Positions 1-8,237 of a stretch of 64,000 bases of DNA are shown in pieces; position 1 is the stretch's first letter; every line of letters begins with the position of its first letter. The position numbers were made by a program, and so were the translations under genes. The notes beneath the pieces were generated by a model. That model worked only from the letters and a program-made list of their open reading frames with translations, was not told where the DNA came from and did not search any database. The stretch is taken from assembly GCF_036322585.1 (NCBI RefSeq), contig NZ_AP024600.1:558001-622000 (forward strand), in the 5' to 3' direction. This DNA is from Luteolibacter sp. LG18. GTDB lineage: Bacteria; Verrucomicrobiota; Verrucomicrobiia; Verrucomicrobiales; Akkermansiaceae.

Positions 1-146
1 GAAGTGGATATCGCCCGCCTGACTCGATGAAATCCGCGAACTGAAGTCCGCGGTCCAATTGGAAGAGACGTTCCCGATCCAGATTTCTTCTCTGGGTTCT
101 GGGTTCTGGGTTCTGGGTTCTGGAGTCTCGCCGCAGGCGCCCGTGA
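1..146. repeat. Non-coding edge with TTCTGGG heptad tandem repeat
   Basis: No gene is recognised here. Positions 90-123 hold almost five tandem copies of the 7-nt unit TTCTGGG. The first bases could be the end of a gene lying left of the window (one forward frame is open from base 1 to a TGA at about 28), but nothing identifies it. The repeat sits between that edge and the 3' end of the minus-strand prmA gene. Heptad micro-repeats of different sequence occur at two other places in this window. Confidence 0.6.
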
Positions 147-1004
147 CTATTCTTTCACCAAGTCCTCCATCCGGCCGCCGCGGGCGGTGACCCACTTGCC
201 CTTCCGGATGACCTGAGTGAAACCGAGGCCATTGGCGGCGGCGGCGGTGAAGACATCCCACGCCTGGGAGGCGAGGATGCCGGAGACGATCAGGTCGCCG
301 CCGGGAGCGACCGATTTCGCGATCACCGGCCAGGCCTGGATGAGCACGGTGGAGAAAATGTTGGCGAGGACCACGTCGTAGCCCTTCTTGCGGGGCTTCC
401 ACTTGAGGATGTCCTGCTCCTTCACGTCCACGCCGTCGACGCCATTTCGCTCCAGGTTCTCGATGGCGACCTTCACGGCGAAGGGGTCGAAGTCACAGGC
501 GTAGGCCTCGCCGGAGCCCAGCTTGCGGGCGGCGATGGCGAGCAGGCCGGTGCCGGTACCGAGGTCGGCCACGGTCCAATCGGCGCCCTTGCGCTCGCGG
601 GCGATGTCCACCAGCAGGCGCAGGCAGGTGGAGGTGGTGGCGTGATCGCCGGTGCCGAAGGCCATTTCCGGCGGGATCGAGATGATTTCGCGGCCGGCGT
701 GCTCCTTGCGGATCTTCGCCAGCTCCTTTGGCTTGCTCTCACCGGTCACGAGGAAGACGTCGCGGACCTTGATCGGGCGTGGCAGCGGGACTTCCTTCTT
801 GTGCCAGTCGCTGGCCAGCGGGCGGACCGAGCCGCCCCATTGCTCGACGATGGCGTCGGCCTCCTTGCGCGTATTGCAATAGACCTGCACGCGCACGGAC
901 TTGCCGCCCTTGATGATCTCAATGGCGAGGTTGGGATTGCCGGCGAAGCGTTCTTCCCAAGCATCCATCCACTGCGCGGCGGAGAGTTTCGACCAAACGA
1001 ACAT
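147..1004 (-). CDS. prmA: Ribosomal protein L11 methyltransferase (PrmA-like)
   Basis: A 285-residue class I SAM-dependent methyltransferase of the PrmA family, which trimethylates ribosomal protein L11 in the cytoplasm. The central Rossmann region shows GTGDHATTSTCL (substrate/SAM loop), motif I DLGTGTGLLAIAA, an acidic post-I DFDPFAVKVA and the catalytic-loop motif DVVLANI, in PrmA order. The N-terminal 100 residues form the smaller L11-recognition region. The ATG at 1004 is preferred over a GTG at 1019; no strong Shine-Dalgarno decides it. It lies just downstream of tRNA-Gly on the same strand, separated by that tRNA's terminator, so it probably has its own promoter. The family assignment is firm; methylation of L11 itself is inferred. 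Confidence 0.9.
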   Translation of the reverse strand: MFVWSKLSAAQWMDAWEERFAGNPNLAIEIIKGGKSVRVQVYCNTRKEADAIVEQWGGSVRPLASDWHKKEVPLPRPIKVRDVFLVTGESKPKELAKIRKEHAGREIISIPPEMAFGTGDHATTSTCLRLLVDIARERKGADWTVADLGTGTGLLAIAARKLGSGEAYACDFDPFAVKVAIENLERNGVDGVDVKEQDILKWKPRKKGYDVVLANIFSTVLIQAWPVIAKSVAPGGDLIVSGILASQAWDVFTAAAANGLGFTQVIRKGKWVTARGGRMEDLVKE

Positions 1005-1082
1005 GCGGGCACGTTGCACGGCGGGCGCGTGTTTGGGAAGCAGGAGCTTGGCGTTTCGATGGGAGACAACCCCTTGAAACGC

Positions 1083-1105
1083 AAAAACCTCCCGAGAGGG
1101 AGGTT
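1083..1105 (-). terminator. Intrinsic terminator after tRNA-Gly
   Basis: On the minus strand a 7-bp GC-rich stem (1087-1093 with 1098-1104), closed by a 4-nt loop, is followed by a run of five U. It begins right at the encoded CCA end of the tRNA gene, so it should end the tRNA transcript and separate it from prmA. Confidence 0.8.
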
Positions 1106-1179
1106 GGAGCGGGCGATGAGATTCGAACTCACGACATCCACCTTGGCAAGGTGGCGCTCTACCACTGAGCTACGCCCGC
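1105..1179 (-). tRNA. tRNA-Gly (anticodon GCC)
   Basis: Read on the minus strand, 1179 to 1105 folds as a complete cloverleaf. The acceptor stem is GCGGGCG with CGCCCGC, the D arm contains AGCTCAGTGGTAGAGC, the anticodon stem is CCACC/GGTGG around loop TTGCCAA (anticodon GCC, Gly), and the T arm carries GTTCGAATC. The discriminator is U, as in bacterial tRNA-Gly, and the 3' CCA is encoded in the DNA. It stands alone with a terminator directly behind it. Confidence 0.97.
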
Positions 1180-1361
1180 GACGCTGAATTGCGTGCGCGC
1201 TTTCTACGCATCCGCGGCCCGCGCGCAAGAGAAAACCGTAAAGTTTTTTGCCATCGGGAGAAAGAGCATTGGCAGCCAGTGGTTTGACGAATGGCATGAT
1301 CCCGGACGCGGTCCGCACTTGGGACTTGGAACTTGTCGCCACTGCCTCCAAAAACCGCCGC

Positions 1362-2150
1362 GTGTCCGACAAGCTCGCCCAGATCATCGCCACCAAGCAC
1401 CAGGAAGTCGAAGCGCTGATTCCCCGCGCCGCCCATTTGCGCGCCGCCGCGCTCCAGCGGAACGACTTCGGCGGTTTCCGCGCCGCCCTCGACCGCGGCC
1501 CGGGCAAGCTGGGTGTGATCGCGGAGGTGAAGAAGGCGTCGCCCTCGGTGGGTCTGATCGATCCGTCCTTCGACCCGGTGCGCCAGGCGAAGCGCTATCT
1601 GGATGGCGGCGCGTCCTGCCTCTCCATCCTCACCGATGAGAAGTATTTCCAGGGCTCGCTGAGCTACCTGACGCAGATCTCGCGTTTCTCGACCGCTCCC
1701 CTGCTCCGCAAGGATTTCACGATCCATCCGCTGCAGATCCACGAAGCGGTGGTGTCCGGCGCGGACGCGATCCTGCTCATCGTGGCGGCGCTGGATGACG
1801 ACCTTCTCCGCAAGCTCTACGACGAGGCCAAGGCTTTCCAGCTCGACGTGCTGGTGGAAGTCCACGACCTGCCGGAAATGGAGCGCGCGCTGGAACTCGG
1901 CGCGGACCTGATCGGCATCAACAACCGGAACCTGAAGACCTTCGAAATCGACCTGGCGACCACCGAGGCGCTGGCCGACGAAGTGCCGGACGAGGTGCTG
2001 CTGGTGTCCGAAAGCGGGATCAAGACGCTCAGCGACGCCCAGCGGGCGCTGGATGCGGGCGCGAACGCGGTGCTGATCGGCGAGAGCCTGATGCGCGCGC
2101 ACAATCCGTCCGAGGAGATCGAGGCGTATCTGGCGCTGGAGGCGAGCTGA
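1362..2150 (+). CDS. trpC: Indole-3-glycerol phosphate synthase
   Basis: TrpC closes the indole ring in tryptophan biosynthesis, converting carboxyphenylamino-deoxyribulose phosphate to indole-3-glycerol phosphate. The single TIM-barrel domain shows the family motifs in order: EVKKASPS (catalytic Lys), LLRKDF, LVEVHD, GINNRNL, VSESGI and the phosphate-binding GANAVLIGESLM. The frame is open from 1248, but family members begin close to SDKLAQII, so a GTG start at 1362 (262 residues, normal family length) is preferred. The extra upstream codons run through a 7-nt repeat (ACTTGGG/ACTTGGA) that looks non-coding. No Shine-Dalgarno is evident. No other trp gene is adjacent, so the pathway is dispersed in this genome. 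Confidence 0.93.
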   Translation: MSDKLAQIIATKHQEVEALIPRAAHLRAAALQRNDFGGFRAALDRGPGKLGVIAEVKKASPSVGLIDPSFDPVRQAKRYLDGGASCLSILTDEKYFQGSLSYLTQISRFSTAPLLRKDFTIHPLQIHEAVVSGADAILLIVAALDDDLLRKLYDEAKAFQLDVLVEVHDLPEMERALELGADLIGINNRNLKTFEIDLATTEALADEVPDEVLLVSESGIKTLSDAQRALDAGANAVLIGESLMRAHNPSEEIEAYLALEAS

Positions 2151-2189
2151 GCGCCTCCTCCGTCCAATAGGCGGGGCAGAACCCCTACC

Positions 2190-2720
2190 GTGAAACCGTC
2201 CTATCTCGGGCAAAACTTCCAAGAGACCTTGGCGGGCATCCGCGGGCACCTGCATGCCATCGGGGCGGACGTCGCGGTGCCTGTCAGAGCCAGCGGAGTC
2301 CTGCGGGCCGAACTTCGCAGGTCCTCCCGAATCGCCGTATTTGAAGGGCTGCCCAGTCAAAGACGGCACGATGCCCTGCTTGCAGAAAGCGAGCGGGTGG
2401 ATGTGTTCCAGGTCTCCGGTTTCCCTTTCTACCAAGCGGAACTCGAAGCCGACCCCACTTCCCCGATCGTCAAAACACTCGCCAATTCGGAGAACCTCGG
2501 GGAGTTCAGCGGCGAGAAACGTTGTGGAGGATTCCATCCCGATTACACCATCTGTTGGGAAAGCCCCTACGGCCCCTTCCAAGCCCTCCTCTGCTTCGGA
2601 TGCCATGAGGTTCTCTTTGCTGGTGGTGGCAGCCACCTGCGATACGACCTAGCCCCCTGGTCCGTGCATTGCTTGAAAGAAGAGCTCGCAAAACTTTTGC
2701 CAAAGCGGGCAAATGCATAA
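2190..2720 (+). CDS. Hypothetical protein, 176 aa
   Basis: I do not recognise this family. The 176-residue protein has no signal peptide or membrane segment. Its most distinctive stretch is C-terminal: CGGFHPDYTICW, then a CFGCHEVLF motif (Cys-x-x-Cys-His) and GGSHLRYDL. The CxxCH is probably not a haem site, because the protein has no export signal; a metal site is conceivable. It lies 23 nt upstream of the next hypothetical gene on the same strand. Both genes look less GC-rich than trpC before them and the DUF3160 gene after them, which suggests accessory DNA. Confidence 0.6.
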   Translation: MKPSYLGQNFQETLAGIRGHLHAIGADVAVPVRASGVLRAELRRSSRIAVFEGLPSQRRHDALLAESERVDVFQVSGFPFYQAELEADPTSPIVKTLANSENLGEFSGEKRCGGFHPDYTICWESPYGPFQALLCFGCHEVLFAGGGSHLRYDLAPWSVHCLKEELAKLLPKRANA

Positions 2721-2743
2721 GCCTGCCTCCGGAGTATCTCACA

Positions 2744-3262
2744 ATGATCGCGCTCGACAGTCCGCGTTGGTCCGCTCTCGAACACGCCTACGGTGAAGCA
2801 GGCGATATTCCAAGCCTGCTACGAGAGCTGGACTCGTTCCCAACGCGCATCAACCATCAATGTGAACCTTGGCACACCCTGTGGAGCTCCCTTTGCCACC
2901 AGGGAGACGTTTTCTCCGCCTCGTTCGCGGCGGTTCCTCATATTCTGCGCGCCGCTGCCTCCGCCCCGGACCGCATCGGCATGGATTACCTGCTGCTCCC
3001 GGCCGCCATCGAGATCGCCCGGCTTGCGCACGGAGGGGAAATCCCAGCCGGAAAGGATATTTGCGACAGCTACCAGTCTGCTTGGAAACAAGTGCCGGAT
3101 TTGATCTCCCGATGCCTCCATCGGAAATGGGACGACGATTTCTGCCGCGTCGCCACTGCCGCCCTATGTATCGCCATGGGCCATGCAGAGGTTGGCAGCG
3201 CCGTGTTGGAACTGGATCCCGACGTTCTTGAAGATTTTTTCCCTTGGCTGGAAAACCGATGA
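2744..3262 (+). CDS. Hypothetical HEAT-like/immunity-type protein, 172 aa
   Basis: A mostly helical cytoplasmic protein of 172 residues. The ATG at 2744 is chosen because GGAG at 2731-2734 lies 9 nt upstream; the frame is open further upstream but without a ribosome site. The N-terminal pattern (W..LEHAYG.A.DIPSLL..L, then EPWHTLWSSLCHQGDVF.ASF and AVPHI) resembles a widespread uncharacterised family that I recall as often strain-specific and sometimes beside polymorphic toxins; that link is memory and inference. It probably shares a transcript with the 176-residue gene upstream. No partner toxin is visible. Confidence 0.65.
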   Translation: MIALDSPRWSALEHAYGEAGDIPSLLRELDSFPTRINHQCEPWHTLWSSLCHQGDVFSASFAAVPHILRAAASAPDRIGMDYLLLPAAIEIARLAHGGEIPAGKDICDSYQSAWKQVPDLISRCLHRKWDDDFCRVATAALCIAMGHAEVGSAVLELDPDVLEDFFPWLENR

Positions 3263-3342
3263 TCTCGATTGCCGAAGTCACAGTTGCGTCATTGATAGTC
3301 TAGCAACTTGCCCCAACTTGGATTCCATGCTTCCCTGCGGTC

Positions 3343-5694
3343 ATGATGAAAACCCGGCAAATGCTTCTCGGGGCTTGGTTGTGTAGTGCCACCGCTTTCG
3401 CGCAGGTCACCCTTCCGGAGGCCAATCCCGGGCCGTTCGCGCCGGTGCCGGCGAAGCTTTCCAACGGGCCCGAGCTGCCGGCCCAGCCGATGGAGCCAAA
3501 ACCGGCTTCGCTGAAGGACTGCGCGAACGCGAACGCGGTTTACAAGCAGCTCGGCATCAAGCTCAGCGAGGAGCAGAAGAAGGCGCTCGAAAAGGACCGC
3601 TTCATCCTGCTCCCGATCGAGTCCACGCATCTGGCGGAAGACCTCCCGACCACCGATGAAGAGAAGGAGTGGTCATTCACGCAGGATGAGATGCTGGCCG
3701 CGTTCACGCAGACGGGCGGAACCGATCCGGAGGACCGGAAGCCCTGGCAAACTCGGCTGATCACACCGGACGTGGTGCTGCACGCATGGCACGCGGGCTT
3801 TTCCCGCACGCTGGAATACATCGAGCAGCGGAGGCTCCACGAGCTTCTCACGACTTTCCTCGAAGGCTCCCTCGACAACGTCCGCGAACTGCGCGCGAAG
3901 GCCAGCGGCCCGGCGGCAGATCGGCTCGGCTGGACCGAGGCCCGGTTCGCGGCACCGTGGATCCTGCTAGGCCCGGCCGCGCCGCCCGATCCCGATCCGG
4001 CGAAGGACATGGATGAAGAGGGCAAGTTGAAACCGGCTCCGCCCCGCCCGTCCTATGAACAATCGGCGAAGGATCGGCTCGCGAAGGCGAAGGCCGGCCT
4101 GCCCGCGGAAGCGGCGGCGGCGTTGGAGAAGGAGATCTCGCTGGTGCTGGCCGCGGAGGGAATGACGGCCTCGCCGCTGTTCGGCAAATACGCGCCGGAC
4201 AAGCCCGCCGACTACACGCAGTACAAGGTGCGCTCGCACTACACGAAGAGCGACACGCTCGGCGGCTATTTCCGCGCGATGATGTTCCTCGGCCGCAACG
4301 GCTACGAGCTGAAGAACAGCGATGCGATCGGCGACGCCCAGCTCGCCACGCTGGCGATGGCCCGCACCACCGCGAAGGGCGCGACGCCGCTGACCGCGTG
4401 GAAGGACGTGATGGAGATCACCGGTTTCTTCGCGGGCCAGAGCGATGACATCACCTATCCGGAATTCCGCGAGTGGATCGGCTCGACGCTCGGCAAGCCG
4501 GCGCTGGAAACGGACACCGCGCTTTCCTCCGAGACCGGCGCGAAGCTCAGCGCCGCGCTCGGCAAGCTGCGCGCGCCGATGATCGTGTCCTCCGGCCATC
4601 TCGATCAGAACACCTCGCCGGATGCCGATCCGAAGGCGTTCCGTGTGTTCGGCCAGCGCTTCACCTGGGACGCGCGGGTGCTGGACCGCCTGACCCGCGG
4701 GTCCCCGGAGGAAATGCCCACGCTGCCCAGTGCGGTGATGATTCCCGCGGCCTTCGGCGACGAGAAGGCGGAGGCACTTTCCAAGGATTTCCTCAAGGCG
4801 CTTCCGGACAAGGGCGCGGCCTACGCGGCGGAGTTCGACAAGCGGTTGCCGGAGATCCGCAAGGAGCTGGCCGGGGTGGGCGACAAGGATTGGTTCGCCT
4901 CGATGGCGGCCAAGCAGCTCCACGTGATCTCGATGCTGGCGAAAAAGCGCAACACCAACTTCCCGGCCTACATGCAGGCGCCCGGTTTCCCGGCGAAGAA
5001 CGTGATTTCGATGCTGGGGTCCTACACCGAGCTGAAGCACGACACCGTGCTCTACGCGAAACAGAACTACGCAGAGATGGGCGATGGCGCGGAGGAAGGC
5101 AAGATCCCGCCCGCGCCGCACGGTCTGGTGCAGCCGGACGTGCCGTTCTGGCGCGAGCTGGAACGCCTGGCCGCGTTCGCCAATGACGGCTTCACCCGCC
5201 ACAAGCTGCTGCCGGACGCGGGCGAGGAGTTCAACCGCTTCCGGATGTTCGCGGACTCGATCAAGAAGTTCCGCGAAATCGCGGAGAAGGACGTGGCCGG
5301 ACAGCCGCTCACCGACAAGGACTGGGAGGCGATCCGCACCGCGGACTTCTCGCAGATGGCGCGGCCGATCCTGCCCTATGACGAACCGAAGCCGGGCGAG
5401 GGCAAGACCGCGCTGGTGACCGACGTGCTCACGGATGCCGCCACCGGCAAGGTGCTGCACCAGGCGCTGGGACGCCCGCAGGTGATGATCGCGATCGGCG
5501 GTGGGCGCCACGGCAGTCGCCTGCTGGTGGGGCTGGCTTACAACTACTATGAGTTTGCGAGATCCTTGGACAAGGGCCGCCTGACCGACGAGGAGTGGCA
5601 GTCCCACATCTACATCCCGAAACCCGAGCTCCCGGAACGCTCCACCTGGCAGCCACCGGTGGTCAAGCCGGTGACCCTACCGCGCGGGGAATGA
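3343..5694 (+). CDS. Secreted DUF3160 family protein
   Basis: A 783-residue protein starting with a Sec signal peptide (MKTRQMLLGAW then a hydrophobic stretch ending AFAQ), so it is probably periplasmic or exported. The rest matches the pattern of DUF3160, a large helical family of unknown activity: an early FILLPIESTHL, then ITPDVVLHAWHAGFSRTLEYIE, and a C-terminal segment with LPYDEPKPGEGKTALVTDV and GGGRHGSRLLVGLAYNYYEF. A second Met lies one codon in, so the start is uncertain by one residue. The stop overlaps the start of the next gene (ATGA, 5691-5694), so the two are translationally coupled. The family is reasonably sure; the function is unknown. Confidence 0.8.
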   Translation: MMKTRQMLLGAWLCSATAFAQVTLPEANPGPFAPVPAKLSNGPELPAQPMEPKPASLKDCANANAVYKQLGIKLSEEQKKALEKDRFILLPIESTHLAEDLPTTDEEKEWSFTQDEMLAAFTQTGGTDPEDRKPWQTRLITPDVVLHAWHAGFSRTLEYIEQRRLHELLTTFLEGSLDNVRELRAKASGPAADRLGWTEARFAAPWILLGPAAPPDPDPAKDMDEEGKLKPAPPRPSYEQSAKDRLAKAKAGLPAEAAAALEKEISLVLAAEGMTASPLFGKYAPDKPADYTQYKVRSHYTKSDTLGGYFRAMMFLGRNGYELKNSDAIGDAQLATLAMARTTAKGATPLTAWKDVMEITGFFAGQSDDITYPEFREWIGSTLGKPALETDTALSSETGAKLSAALGKLRAPMIVSSGHLDQNTSPDADPKAFRVFGQRFTWDARVLDRLTRGSPEEMPTLPSAVMIPAAFGDEKAEALSKDFLKALPDKGAAYAAEFDKRLPEIRKELAGVGDKDWFASMAAKQLHVISMLAKKRNTNFPAYMQAPGFPAKNVISMLGSYTELKHDTVLYAKQNYAEMGDGAEEGKIPPAPHGLVQPDVPFWRELERLAAFANDGFTRHKLLPDAGEEFNRFRMFADSIKKFREIAEKDVAGQPLTDKDWEAIRTADFSQMARPILPYDEPKPGEGKTALVTDVLTDAATGKVLHQALGRPQVMIAIGGGRHGSRLLVGLAYNYYEFARSLDKGRLTDEEWQSHIYIPKPELPERSTWQPPVVKPVTLPRGE

Positions 5695-7337
5695 GGTCGC
5701 GGAGCCTGATGGTTCTGGCCATGTGCCTCGTCCTGCGGGCCGGGGCGGCGGAGCCTTATCCGCTGTTCTACGATTCCTCCTCCCTGTTCCTGCCCGCCAT
5801 CGCGGCGGCGGAGAAGAACGTCCGGCCGCTGGTGCAGCCGGTGAGCGGGGTAACCGTGCCGCACCACCTGCTGGCGGTGGACATGATCGCGGACACGCTG
5901 CGGCTCGCGGCGGGCCATCGTTACGAGCGGATCCTGCTGCTGAGCCCGGATCATTTCCGTCGCGGCACGACGCTGTGCTCGACGACCACGCGGCCGTTCA
6001 AAACCGCGCTCGGGGACGTGGCGGTGGACGCAGAGGCGGTGCGGACGCTGTTGGGAGATCCCGCGGTTTCGGAGTCCTCGCTGTTTTCCCACGAGCATGG
6101 CGTGCAGGCGATCCTGCCGTTCCTGGCACGCTGGTTTCCGGGGACACCGGTGGTGCCAATGGCGCTCGACATCCGCTCGAAGCCGGAGGAGTGGCCGGCG
6201 CTCGCGAACCGGCTCAAGCCGCTGGTGACAGCGGACACGCTGATCGTCCAATCGACCGATTTCTCGCACTACCTCTCGCAGCCCGAGGCCGCGAGGCGGG
6301 ACCAGGAAACGCTGCGGCTGCTGGCGTGCGGCGACAGCGCGAGGATTCCGGCGCTCGGGCAACCGCAGAACCTCGACTCGAAAGCCTGCCAGTGGCTGCA
6401 CATGACGCTGGAGCGGGAGGTGAATGGCATCGCCGCACCGGCGGTGGTGGATAACCGGAATGCCATCCGCTACGGCGGTCGCCAGGACGAGCCGCGCACC
6501 ACCTCCTACATCACGCAGGTCTATTCGCCACGGTTCATCCCGGCAGCGGCGTTGCCGGGCGAGGCATGGTTTTTCGGTGGCGACACCCAGTTCGGCCGCA
6601 ACATCGCCGCCCTGCCGAAGGAACAGATGGACGCCATCACGGGGAAGATCCTCGCGGCGACCGGATCGCGACCGCTGATCGTGAACCTCGAAGGGGTGGT
6701 GCTCGATCCACTTCCGCCCGGCCCGCAACATCCGATGCGGATCGGCATGGCGGCGAGGCCGACCCTGGAACAGCTCGCAAGGCTCCATGTGGCCGCCGTT
6801 TCGGTGGCGAACAACCACAGCCTCGATTACGGCCCGGACGCGCGCGAGCGGATGAAGGCCATTCTAACGGAACGGGGAATCGCGGTGCTCGATGAGGGAA
6901 CCCCGAAAGAATCCGGGCCGTTCCGGATCGCGGTCGCGACCGACGTGATCAACCGCCCCTCCCCTGCGAACGCGGTGCTGCCGGCGGACGCTTTCGCCGC
7001 ATGGCGGCAACCGCAGGCCAACAAGCCGCTGTTCGCCTTCCTGCACGCGGGCACCGAATACCGGGATATTCCCGGCGCGCGGGAACGGCAGCTCGCGGAC
7101 CGGGCGGAACAAGCGGGAGCCGCTTTGGTGATCGGCTGCCATCCGCACCGCCCGTCGCCCGGCTGGGAGCGCTCGGAGCGATCGCTGCGTTTTTACTCGA
7201 TGGGCAACCTGATCTTCGACCAGAGCGAACCGGCGAACGGCGGCGGACTGGTGGAGGTGAGATTCTTCGAGCAGGGCACCTGGGCCGCGCGCTGGATTCC
7301 CCTCGGGAACCTCTACGCGCGGCCTCAAAATCATTGA
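5691..7337 (+). CDS. Memo-family domain fused to CapA-like domain, exported
   Basis: A 548-residue two-domain protein with an N-terminal signal sequence (hydrophobic core then RAGAAEP). Residues ~25-275 match the Memo/AmmeMemoRadiSam protein B fold: PHHLLAVDM, LLSPDHF, EHGVQAILPFL and STDFSHY correspond to conserved metal-site blocks. Residues ~290-545 match CapA/poly-gamma-glutamate capsule phosphoesterase-like proteins: FFGGDTQFGRN, IVNLEGVV, VANNHSLDYG, HAGTEY and GCHPHRPSP with the terminal YSMGNLIFDQ. Start codon ATG 5691 overlaps the DUF3160 stop. No Amme (AMMECR1) or radical-SAM partner is adjacent. The domain calls are firm; the substrate is unknown, with an envelope or polymer role the most likely from the CapA half and the secretion signal. 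Confidence 0.85.
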   Translation: MRSRSLMVLAMCLVLRAGAAEPYPLFYDSSSLFLPAIAAAEKNVRPLVQPVSGVTVPHHLLAVDMIADTLRLAAGHRYERILLLSPDHFRRGTTLCSTTTRPFKTALGDVAVDAEAVRTLLGDPAVSESSLFSHEHGVQAILPFLARWFPGTPVVPMALDIRSKPEEWPALANRLKPLVTADTLIVQSTDFSHYLSQPEAARRDQETLRLLACGDSARIPALGQPQNLDSKACQWLHMTLEREVNGIAAPAVVDNRNAIRYGGRQDEPRTTSYITQVYSPRFIPAAALPGEAWFFGGDTQFGRNIAALPKEQMDAITGKILAATGSRPLIVNLEGVVLDPLPPGPQHPMRIGMAARPTLEQLARLHVAAVSVANNHSLDYGPDARERMKAILTERGIAVLDEGTPKESGPFRIAVATDVINRPSPANAVLPADAFAAWRQPQANKPLFAFLHAGTEYRDIPGARERQLADRAEQAGAALVIGCHPHRPSPGWERSERSLRFYSMGNLIFDQSEPANGGGLVEVRFFEQGTWAARWIPLGNLYARPQNH

Positions 7338-7343
7338 GCCGAT

Positions 7344-7811
7344 TTACTGCGGCTTCGCCGCGGCCTGCTTGAGCTTGGCGATGGCCTCGTCGAGACGCTT
7401 GCGGGTGGCGGCGAGCGTCTCGTTGGTTTCACGGAGACGGTCGTCGCGCTGCTTGATCGCCTCATCGCGGGCCTTGATCGCCTCATCCTGCACCTTCACC
7501 TGCTCCTGGGCCTGGGTCAGGCCGGTGTTGAGGGCTTCGGACTGGCCGATCTGCTCTTTCAAGCTGCGGGTTTTCTCTTCCGCATCGGAGCGGATCGAGT
7601 CGATCGAAGTCTTCAACCCCACCACATCGGACTCCAGGGCGTCGGCCCGTTTCTCGGCCTCGATACGGGCGTTGTGCTCGTTGATCGTCGCGGTCTTCGC
7701 GTCGCGCAACTCATGCTCCATGCCGGTGCCGATCTTCCACTGCACCAGGATGAACACGACCAGCAGGAAACACCCCACGGCGTTGACGATGGAAAAAATA
7801 CGGGCGCTCAC
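7344..7811 (-). CDS. Membrane-anchored coiled-coil protein in TonB operon
   Basis: A 155-residue protein with one N-terminal membrane helix (IFSIVNAVGCFLLVVFILVQ) followed by a nearly continuous charged coiled coil to the C-terminus. Topology suggests a periplasmic rod. It begins with GTG at 7811, overlapping the exbD stop by 4 nt (GTGA), so it is the last gene of the tonB-exbB-exbD operon and translationally coupled to it. Nothing in the sequence identifies the function. An accessory spacer or tether for the TonB motor is an inference from position and topology only. Confidence 0.8.
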   Translation of the reverse strand: MSARIFSIVNAVGCFLLVVFILVQWKIGTGMEHELRDAKTATINEHNARIEAEKRADALESDVVGLKTSIDSIRSDAEEKTRSLKEQIGQSEALNTGLTQAQEQVKVQDEAIKARDEAIKQRDDRLRETNETLAATRKRLDEAIAKLKQAAAKPQ

Positions 7812-8230
7812 TTGCTCGGTGTTTTCGTTTCGAAGCCGACTTTCTCGACTTTCGCGGCCTTCACCGCATCGAGCGCGGACACCACGATCTTGTGGCGGGA
7901 CTCCTCGTCCGCGGCGATCAGCACGCGGGTGTCATCGGTCACCGGCAGGGCCTTGAGCTTGGCGGTGATTTCAGACGGCGTCACGATGGCCGAATCCCAG
8001 GTGATGACGCCATGGGCATCGATCGCCAGGTGGACCGTGGGGGGCTTCGCGTCGTGCACGCCGCTGGAGGCCTGCGGGATCTTCACGCCGATGCGGTGGA
8101 TCTGGGTCATGCTCAGGCTCACCAGCATGAAGCTGGCGAGCAGGAAGAACATGATGTCGATGAGCGGAACGATCTCGATCCGGGCTTCCTCCTCGTGATC
8201 GTCGCCACCGCCTGAGAGTTTGACGGGCAT
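7808..8230 (-). CDS. exbD: Biopolymer transport protein ExbD/TolR
   Basis: A 140-residue ExbD/TolR subunit of the proton-driven TonB motor. After a short acidic cytoplasmic tail comes the single helix IEIVPLIDIMFFLLASFMLVS, whose Asp in PLIDIMF is the proton-carrying residue of the family. A small periplasmic domain follows, with the usual closing pattern (VLIAADEES...VVSALDAVKAAKVEKVGFET). The ATG at 8230 is chosen because it places this helix near the N-terminus as in the family. It follows exbB by 7 nt and overlaps the coiled-coil gene. Confidence 0.93.
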   Translation of the reverse strand: MPVKLSGGGDDHEEEARIEIVPLIDIMFFLLASFMLVSLSMTQIHRIGVKIPQASSGVHDAKPPTVHLAIDAHGVITWDSAIVTPSEITAKLKALPVTDDTRVLIAADEESRHKIVVSALDAVKAAKVEKVGFETKTPSK

Positions 8231-8237
8231 CGGAGGA

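Noticed and set aside
2190..2720. CxxCH motif (CFGCHEV) as a cytochrome c haem site
   Set aside because: The protein has no signal peptide or membrane anchor and no cytochrome fold features, so haem attachment in the periplasm is unlikely.
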